Part shown: piece after piece, positions 21,412 through 25,000 of the stretch
Position numbering within the stretch: the stretch's first letter is position 1
Layout: each line of letters opens with the position of its first letter
IMG/VR virus record: IMGVR_UViG_3300000117_000226
Span: 1-25,000 of that record
Direction: 5' to 3' (one strand)
Source of the DNA: a virus
Length of the DNA: 25,000 bases
Made by a program: the position numbers and the translations under genes
The notes under the pieces: generated by a model
The model's input: the letters and a program-made list of their open reading frames with translations, nothing else
Told to the model about the DNA's origin: nothing
Databases searched by the model: none

Positions 21412-21833
21412 AGAAATATTTCTTAACGATGCTTGATCATCAGAACGTAGTCGGTCACGATTTAAGCTTTTCGACTAAAATTTTTTGTGAAAATTTACAC
21501 GAAGCGGAAATTAAAATGAGATGGCACTTAACCCATTATTTAGTACCGCGCCTTGGCAACGAATACAAAAGCTTTGAAGATTTTCAATCATGTTTTACTT
21601 TGATAAGCTTTGATACCGCAAGATTGCCACTATGGAATAAAATGTTTCGCGAAAAGTCTAGGCGTATTGTTTTGGATACTCCAACGACTCGTAAGAGAAA
21701 AAAAGAAAAAGATAAAAAAGAAGACATTTTAACAGATATGAACGCAATAAACGCAAAAATTGATTTTTTAGTAGAGCGTTTAGCCGAACAAACCAAAAAC
21801 GAAGAGATTGAACATGGTCCGCAAGACAACTAG
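21408..21833 (+). CDS. Hypothetical phage protein, 141 aa
   Basis: The N-terminal half is compact alpha/beta (Y-F-L-T-M-L-D-H-Q-N-V-V-G-H and then A-E-I-K-M-R-W-H-L-T-H-Y). A strongly basic hinge follows (T-R-K-R-K-K-E-K-D-K-K-E). The C-terminal helix is a likely coiled coil (M-N-A-I-N-A-K-I-D-F-L-V-E-R-L-A-E-Q). It is coupled to the DUF1064 gene through ATGA overlap, so the two may act together. I do not recognise the family. Confidence 0.65.
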   Translation: MKKYFLTMLDHQNVVGHDLSFSTKIFCENLHEAEIKMRWHLTHYLVPRLGNEYKSFEDFQSCFTLISFDTARLPLWNKMFREKSRRIVLDTPTTRKRKKEKDKKEDILTDMNAINAKIDFLVERLAEQTKNEEIEHGPQDN

Positions 21834-21975
21834 CCCGCTACTTATTTCTGTATCCATTTTATTTTTTTATATTTTCTTGGCCTTCTATGCAAAATCATAT
21901 CTTCTTGCGCTTTTGTCTCTTTATCAGCTTTATCTTTGCTTTTTTATAAGCGAGCTAAGAAATCACGGCTTGTAA
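21814..21975 (+). CDS. Small two-helix membrane protein (53 aa)
   Basis: ATG 21814 opens a 53-codon frame that overlaps the previous stop by 20 bases. After a short basic start (M-V-R-K-T-T) residues 9-25 (L-L-I-S-V-S-I-L-F-F-Y-I-F-L-A-F-Y) and 28-46 (S-Y-L-L-A-L-L-S-L-Y-Q-L-Y-L-C-F-F) are both membrane-spanning in character, ending S-E-L-R-N-H-G-L. Two short helices with a tight turn resemble class II holins or other small phage membrane proteins, but no endolysin is seen beside it. SD is weak (GAAGAG), so coupling from the upstream gene is likely. Confidence 0.55.
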   Translation: MVRKTTSPLLISVSILFFYIFLAFYAKSYLLALLSLYQLYLCFFISELRNHGL

Positions 21976-21986
21976 GGGGGAATACT

Positions 21987-22583
21987 ATGCAAATTAAAGT
22001 TAAGTCAAATTTAAAGGGTTTTTCACGCTGGATGCAATCAATTCACAAAAAACAAGTGCCATTTGCTACTATGTTGGCCCTTAATGACACAGCATTTTAT
22101 GCGCGCAATAAAATTGTTAAAGAAACTTATCCAGAAGCTTTTGAATTAAAAATAAAGCGCTTTCCCGCTCTTGTTACAAGAGTTAAAAAAGCTAGCAAGA
22201 AAAAGCTAGAGGCGCAAGTTGGTGATTTGAAAAAGATTGGCTTGAGTTTTTTATCGCTACATGAAGAGGGTGGAACAAAACTACCCTACGGGCGATCAAT
22301 TGCTATTCCTATCGGCAAAAATGAAAACAAACGTAATTTGAGAAAAAAGAACCCACCAACAAAGGTTATGGCCGAAAAAGGTTTTATCATTAAGACAAAG
22401 ACAGGCAAGCGTGTGATGTTTAAACGAAAAGGTGAAAAGCTAGAGCCGCAATATTTGCTTGTGCCTAAAGCGGTAATTCGTAAAGCGCTAGATTTTTACA
22501 AAGACGGACAACAAGCGGTACAAGCGGTTTTTCAAAAAAACTTTGAAAACAGGTTTTACAGAGCGATACAAACGGCGAAGTAA
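21987..22583 (+). CDS. Virion morphogenesis / minor tail protein Z-like
   Basis: This 198-aa protein starts at ATG 21987, supported by AAGGGGG at 21974-21980; the in-frame 21936 lies within the preceding gene. It reads V-P-F-A-T-M-L-A-L-N-D-T-A near residue 24 and S-L-H-E-E-G-G-T-K-L-P near 90. A Lys/Arg-rich middle and L-V-P-K-A-V-I-R-K near 160 follow. This pattern is typical of phage structural proteins of the gpZ or virion-morphogenesis type, which help tail completion or head-tail joining. It lies far from the other structural genes, which is odd unless the genome is circular and the window's right end leads into the terminase region. Confidence 0.62.
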   Translation: MQIKVKSNLKGFSRWMQSIHKKQVPFATMLALNDTAFYARNKIVKETYPEAFELKIKRFPALVTRVKKASKKKLEAQVGDLKKIGLSFLSLHEEGGTKLPYGRSIAIPIGKNENKRNLRKKNPPTKVMAEKGFIIKTKTGKRVMFKRKGEKLEPQYLLVPKAVIRKALDFYKDGQQAVQAVFQKNFENRFYRAIQTAK

Positions 22584-22592
22584 AGGGTCACT

Positions 22593-22610
22593 TGTAAAGC
22601 GCGCTTTACA
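22593..22610. repeat. Perfect 18-bp palindrome before the sugar gene cassette
   Basis: TGTAAAGCGCGCTTTACA at 22593-22610 is fully symmetric. It fills the 43-base gap between the Z-like gene and the dehydratase gene, 16 bases before its ATG. Related copies lie at 9675 and 10210. It could be a dimeric repressor site. Confidence 0.65.
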
Positions 22611-22626
22611 TCTAAAAAAGGAAACT

Positions 22627-23607
22627 ATGAAACGAATTCTAATCACAGGTGGAACGGGAACTTTAGGACACGCGCTAACAAAAGAGCTTTTAAAAAGAAA
22701 AGACCTTGAGCGCTTAATAATTTTTTCTCGTGATGAGCTAAAGCAAGAACGCATGTGTGAACATTTTCAAGACCAGCGCTTGCGTTTTGTTTTGGGAGAT
22801 GTAAGAGATAAAAAAAGCATTATTCGGGCGCTTGATAGAGTAGATGCGATCATTCATGCCGCCGCTTTAAAACGCGTTGCAAATGGCGATCTTTTTCCGC
22901 ATGAGTATTTTAAAACCAATGTCGAAGGCGTGCGCAATGTTTTGGAAGTTTGCGAAGAAAGTTTTATCGAGCGCGCTCTTTTGGTTTCGACCGACAAAGC
23001 CGTGGAACCCGTTAACACTTACGGAGCAACAAAGCTTTTTGGCGAGCGGCTTTGGAAGTTGCAAGCCAAGCAAGGCGGCGCTTTTGCTATTGTTCGCTAT
23101 GGCAATGTTTTGGCTAGCAATGGATCAGTGCTTCAAAAGTGGAAAGAAAAGATCAAAAAACAAGAAAACCATTATATAGCGCAGAATTGCTCAAGGTTTT
23201 GGATTACACAAAGCGCCGCGGCTAGGTTTTGTTTAAAGGCGCTTGAGCTTGCTACGGGTGGCGAAGTCTTTGTAAAGCCAAGCATAGCCTTAACTAATGA
23301 AGAGCTTTACAAAATCTTTTGTGGAGATACTGGGCTTGCATGGCTATCGACCAAGAACCCTGGAGAAAAAAACCATGAATGCTTAGTAGGAATAAATGAA
23401 GAGCCAAACGTTTTCAGCATTCAAGACTTTTTTGTTTTGCTGGAAGACGTACAAAAAGAAAAGCTGGATTATTGGCAACTTAAAAGCGCTATTTACAACG
23501 AAAACGAAAGCACAGTGAAAAATTTGCCTATCAGTTCAAAATATTTCCTCTTAAGCGATGATGAGAAAAAACAAAAAGTTAAAGAGTTAATTGATGCAGT
23601 CGCTTAA
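22627..23607 (+). CDS. Sugar-nucleotide 4,6-dehydratase, PseB/FlaA1 type (extended SDR)
   Basis: This is a 326-aa protein (PseB is about 334). ATG 22627 (MKRILITGG) is chosen because AAAGG lies just upstream and residue 1 then matches the Rossmann start; the longer ORF from 22543 runs through the palindrome. The NADP-binding T-G-G-T-G-T-L-G is at 7-14, F-S-R-D-E-L-K-Q at 33-40, G-D-V-R-D at 57-61 and H-A-A-A-L-K at 77-82. Asp123, Lys124, Tyr132 and Lys136 have exactly the spacing of the FlaA1 catalytic residues (Asp132, Lys133, Tyr141, Lys145). The family removes water from UDP-GlcNAc, the first step to pseudaminic acid and related sugars. A phage copy may alter host surface sugars or decorate the virion. 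Confidence 0.88.
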   Translation: MKRILITGGTGTLGHALTKELLKRKDLERLIIFSRDELKQERMCEHFQDQRLRFVLGDVRDKKSIIRALDRVDAIIHAAALKRVANGDLFPHEYFKTNVEGVRNVLEVCEESFIERALLVSTDKAVEPVNTYGATKLFGERLWKLQAKQGGAFAIVRYGNVLASNGSVLQKWKEKIKKQENHYIAQNCSRFWITQSAAARFCLKALELATGGEVFVKPSIALTNEELYKIFCGDTGLAWLSTKNPGEKNHECLVGINEEPNVFSIQDFFVLLEDVQKEKLDYWQLKSAIYNENESTVKNLPISSKYFLLSDDEKKQKVKELIDAVA

Positions 23608-24127
23608 CCAATTTAAAGAAGCTGGCAATTTTAAAAAGTTGAGCGCCGCTATTTTAGCGCCAGGGCAAAGCCTTGTCCGCGATATTTACAGTTTACCGCC
23701 TGCAGATATTATAATAGGCTTGAATCATCATATTCTAATTTTAAAGCCTGATTGGATTGTTTGCTTAGACAAGCACACAAAAGAACTATTAAAACATTTT
23801 AAGGGCCTCGTTTTTGCCAAACATGATTTTGCCGATGTTGACATAGGGCAAGCTCCAAGTTTCGGTTTTACAGGAGCCGCCGCCGTTTGGCTTGCCGATT
23901 ATTTAGAATTTGGTGAAATCACGCTAGCAGGCTTTGATTGCTATTTAGAAAACGTGCGATCTTATTGGCACGATTCAACAGCCGTAACAAAGCCGCATCT
24001 TAAAACAAGTACAGATCAGCAAATGATTATTTGGCAAACTGTAAAAGCATCACTCAAAAAACCCGAAAACATTAAAACCTTCCCAGGCTTTCTCTCAAAA
24101 TTTTTTAAAGAAGTGGACGCATGTTGA
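23594..24127 (+). CDS. Rossmann-like protein, MptE/DUF115-type, paralogue 1
   Basis: This 177-aa protein starts at ATG 23594, inside the end of the dehydratase gene (14-base overlap). The first strand and loop read A-A-I-L-A-P-G-Q-S-L. Then come I-I-G-L-N-H-H, W-I-V-C-L-D-K and A-A-V-W-L-A-D-Y-L-E-F, followed by I-T-L-A-G-F-D-C-Y and Y-W-H-D. This layout recalls the MptE-like/DUF115 fold, found in sugar transfer and pterin enzymes, and phage proteins near terminase genes. It is homologous to the next gene along nearly its whole length. Overlap with a sugar enzyme gene suggests a joint carbohydrate role, but substrate and activity are unknown. Confidence 0.68.
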   Translation: MQSLNQFKEAGNFKKLSAAILAPGQSLVRDIYSLPPADIIIGLNHHILILKPDWIVCLDKHTKELLKHFKGLVFAKHDFADVDIGQAPSFGFTGAAAVWLADYLEFGEITLAGFDCYLENVRSYWHDSTAVTKPHLKTSTDQQMIIWQTVKASLKKPENIKTFPGFLSKFFKEVDAC

Positions 24128-24681
24128 AATTAGATGAGTTTTACGAACAAGAATTTCTAAAGCGCTCGATGCCTTTTGGGGCGGGTAGATGCGCCTTAAT
24201 TATGGAAGGGGGAACTTGTCTAACTCAAGATCTTTTACAACGTCCACGCGGTGCAAACGTGATTGCAATTGCAATAAACCATCATTGCAATATTTTATTT
24301 CCAGAATTTGCAGTTGCGGAAGATCCAGAACTTGCAAATCTAGTTAAAGATTCACCCAGCACTAAAATTTTTGGACGGCATAAATTAGCGGATATTGATA
24401 TAGCAGGCGCGCTAAATTGGAATGATAGCGGCATAAATGCCGTTTGGCTTGCCGACTATTTAGAATTTGATCAAATAGTTTTAGCTGGCTTTGATTGCTC
24501 TACTAATCATACCCGAAATTATTGGCATGATAAAGAGTATGCAAAATCACGGCGTGTTAAAAAAGATCATTTGGAAGTTTTGGAAATATGGCAGGATTTA
24601 AAAGACAACTTATGTAATCCGCAAAATGTTTACAGCATATCGTTAGAATTAAAACATATCTTCAAAGAGTGGAAGGTTTAA
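24121..24681 (+). CDS. Rossmann-like protein, MptE/DUF115-type, paralogue 2
   Basis: This 186-aa protein overlaps the previous stop by 7 bases; AAGAAGTGG precedes ATG 24121. It shares with its neighbour I-A-I-N-H-H, D-I-D-I-A-G, A-V-W-L-A-D-Y-L-E-F, L-A-G-F-D-C and the R-x-Y-W-H-D motif. The N-terminal loop differs (M-E-G-G-T-C-L instead of A-P-G-Q-S-L). V-A-E-D-P-E replaces C-L-D-K-H-T, so the likely ligand pocket has diverged. This is tandem duplication followed by divergence. A role linked to the dehydratase or, by position, to the packaging region cannot be settled here. Confidence 0.66.
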   Translation: MLKLDEFYEQEFLKRSMPFGAGRCALIMEGGTCLTQDLLQRPRGANVIAIAINHHCNILFPEFAVAEDPELANLVKDSPSTKIFGRHKLADIDIAGALNWNDSGINAVWLADYLEFDQIVLAGFDCSTNHTRNYWHDKEYAKSRRVKKDHLEVLEIWQDLKDNLCNPQNVYSISLELKHIFKEWKV

Positions 24682-24683
24682 CA

Positions 24684-24950
24684 ATGAACAGCCCTAGACA
24701 AATAGACTATGACAATGAGCCTAACAGCGTATGCTATGAAAAAATTTGCCTTTTTTGCGGAAAACAATTCCTTGCGGATTATAAAAGCAAACACTGCTCA
24801 AAAAAATGCGTGGCAGAGAAGAAGCGGCTCAGAAATTATAAGTATAGAGTTGAGGCCAAAAAAGATAAAAAGCTTAGTTTAGACAAACATATATTAAATA
24901 ATATTAAGTCTAGTCTTGGCGGCTTACTAAAGAAGCTGAAAGGGCTCTAG
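24684..24950 (+). CDS. Small zinc-finger protein
   Basis: This 88-aa protein starts at ATG 24684, with GGAAGG at 24671-24676; GTG 24669 is a weaker alternative. Cys22-x2-Cys25 (C-L-F-C-G-K-Q-F) and Cys38-x3-Cys42 (K-H-C-S-K-K-C) form a probable zinc site. A Lys/Arg-rich helix follows (K-K-R-L-R-N-Y-K-Y-R), suited to nucleic-acid binding. Similar short fingers are common in phages and plasmids, often near terminase or nuclease genes. The last 50 bases of the window hold no visible gene. Exact function unknown. Confidence 0.62.
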   Translation: MNSPRQIDYDNEPNSVCYEKICLFCGKQFLADYKSKHCSKKCVAEKKRLRNYKYRVEAKKDKKLSLDKHILNNIKSSLGGLLKKLKGL

Positions 24951-25000
24951 ATTGCTTCTAAGGTACTATATAGAGCATCTTTTTGCGGGTAACTCACAAC

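Noticed and set aside
22593-22610. The 18-bp palindrome as an intrinsic terminator
   Set aside because: It has no loop beyond the centre and no T tract follows on either strand; a protein-binding site fits better.

Overview
The window is about 25 kb of a tailed-phage or prophage genome. It has lambda-like (siphovirus) architecture and is AT-rich, with strong Shine-Dalgarno (SD) sequences and tightly packed or overlapping genes. The tail-tip proteins (DUF1833-like protein, NlpC/P60 peptidase, TipJ/J-type host-specificity protein) and the RecT/Bet annealing protein fit a phage of a Gram-negative, probably proteobacterial, host. The host genus cannot be read from the sequence. No integrase, recognisable CI-type repressor, endolysin, tRNA or CRISPR array is visible, so lifestyle and lysis mode stay open. 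The window probably cuts a longer or circular genome: it begins in the C-terminal end of a large terminase and ends just after a small zinc-finger gene, where the terminase genes would be expected next.

Positions 1-15618, all on the + strand, form the late virion operon in near-lambda order. The order is: terminase tail, gpW-like head-completion protein, portal, prohead protease fused to major capsid protein, a UUCG hairpin, small head protein, head-tail joining protein, decoration-like protein, tail terminator, tail tube, tail assembly chaperone G and its -1 frameshift product GT, tape measure, two minor tail proteins, NlpC/P60 peptidase, the TipJ/J tip protein, a tail fibre, and two small downstream genes. 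Two translational devices can be read directly. One is a strong internal SD and start inside the protease-capsid gene. The other is a run of nine A just before the G stop codon, which opens a 52-codon extension.

Positions 15624-18400 carry minus-strand genes (RecT/Bet, a 94-aa conserved-type protein, an unknown 182-aa protein) and AT-rich non-coding DNA with minus-strand terminators and direct repeats. Positions 18694-20094 encode a replication initiator with a TTG start and two winged-helix segments. Four iteron-like repeats lie in the middle of this gene, followed by AT-rich DNA, as in the lambda O gene and its origin. The repeats are conserved as DNA even where the reading frame through them differs. 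This is the strongest structural finding.

Positions 20229-24950 (+) hold terminators, an unknown membrane protein, two very small membrane proteins, a DUF1064 nuclease-like protein, and a displaced virion-morphogenesis protein. They end with a carbohydrate-looking cassette: a PseB/FlaA1-type sugar-nucleotide 4,6-dehydratase with intact catalytic residues, overlapped by two tandem paralogues with Rossmann-like (MptE/DUF115-type) features. An 18-bp perfect palindrome lies just before this cassette. Near-copies lie in the tail region, at the start of the tip-protein gene and before the peptidase gene.
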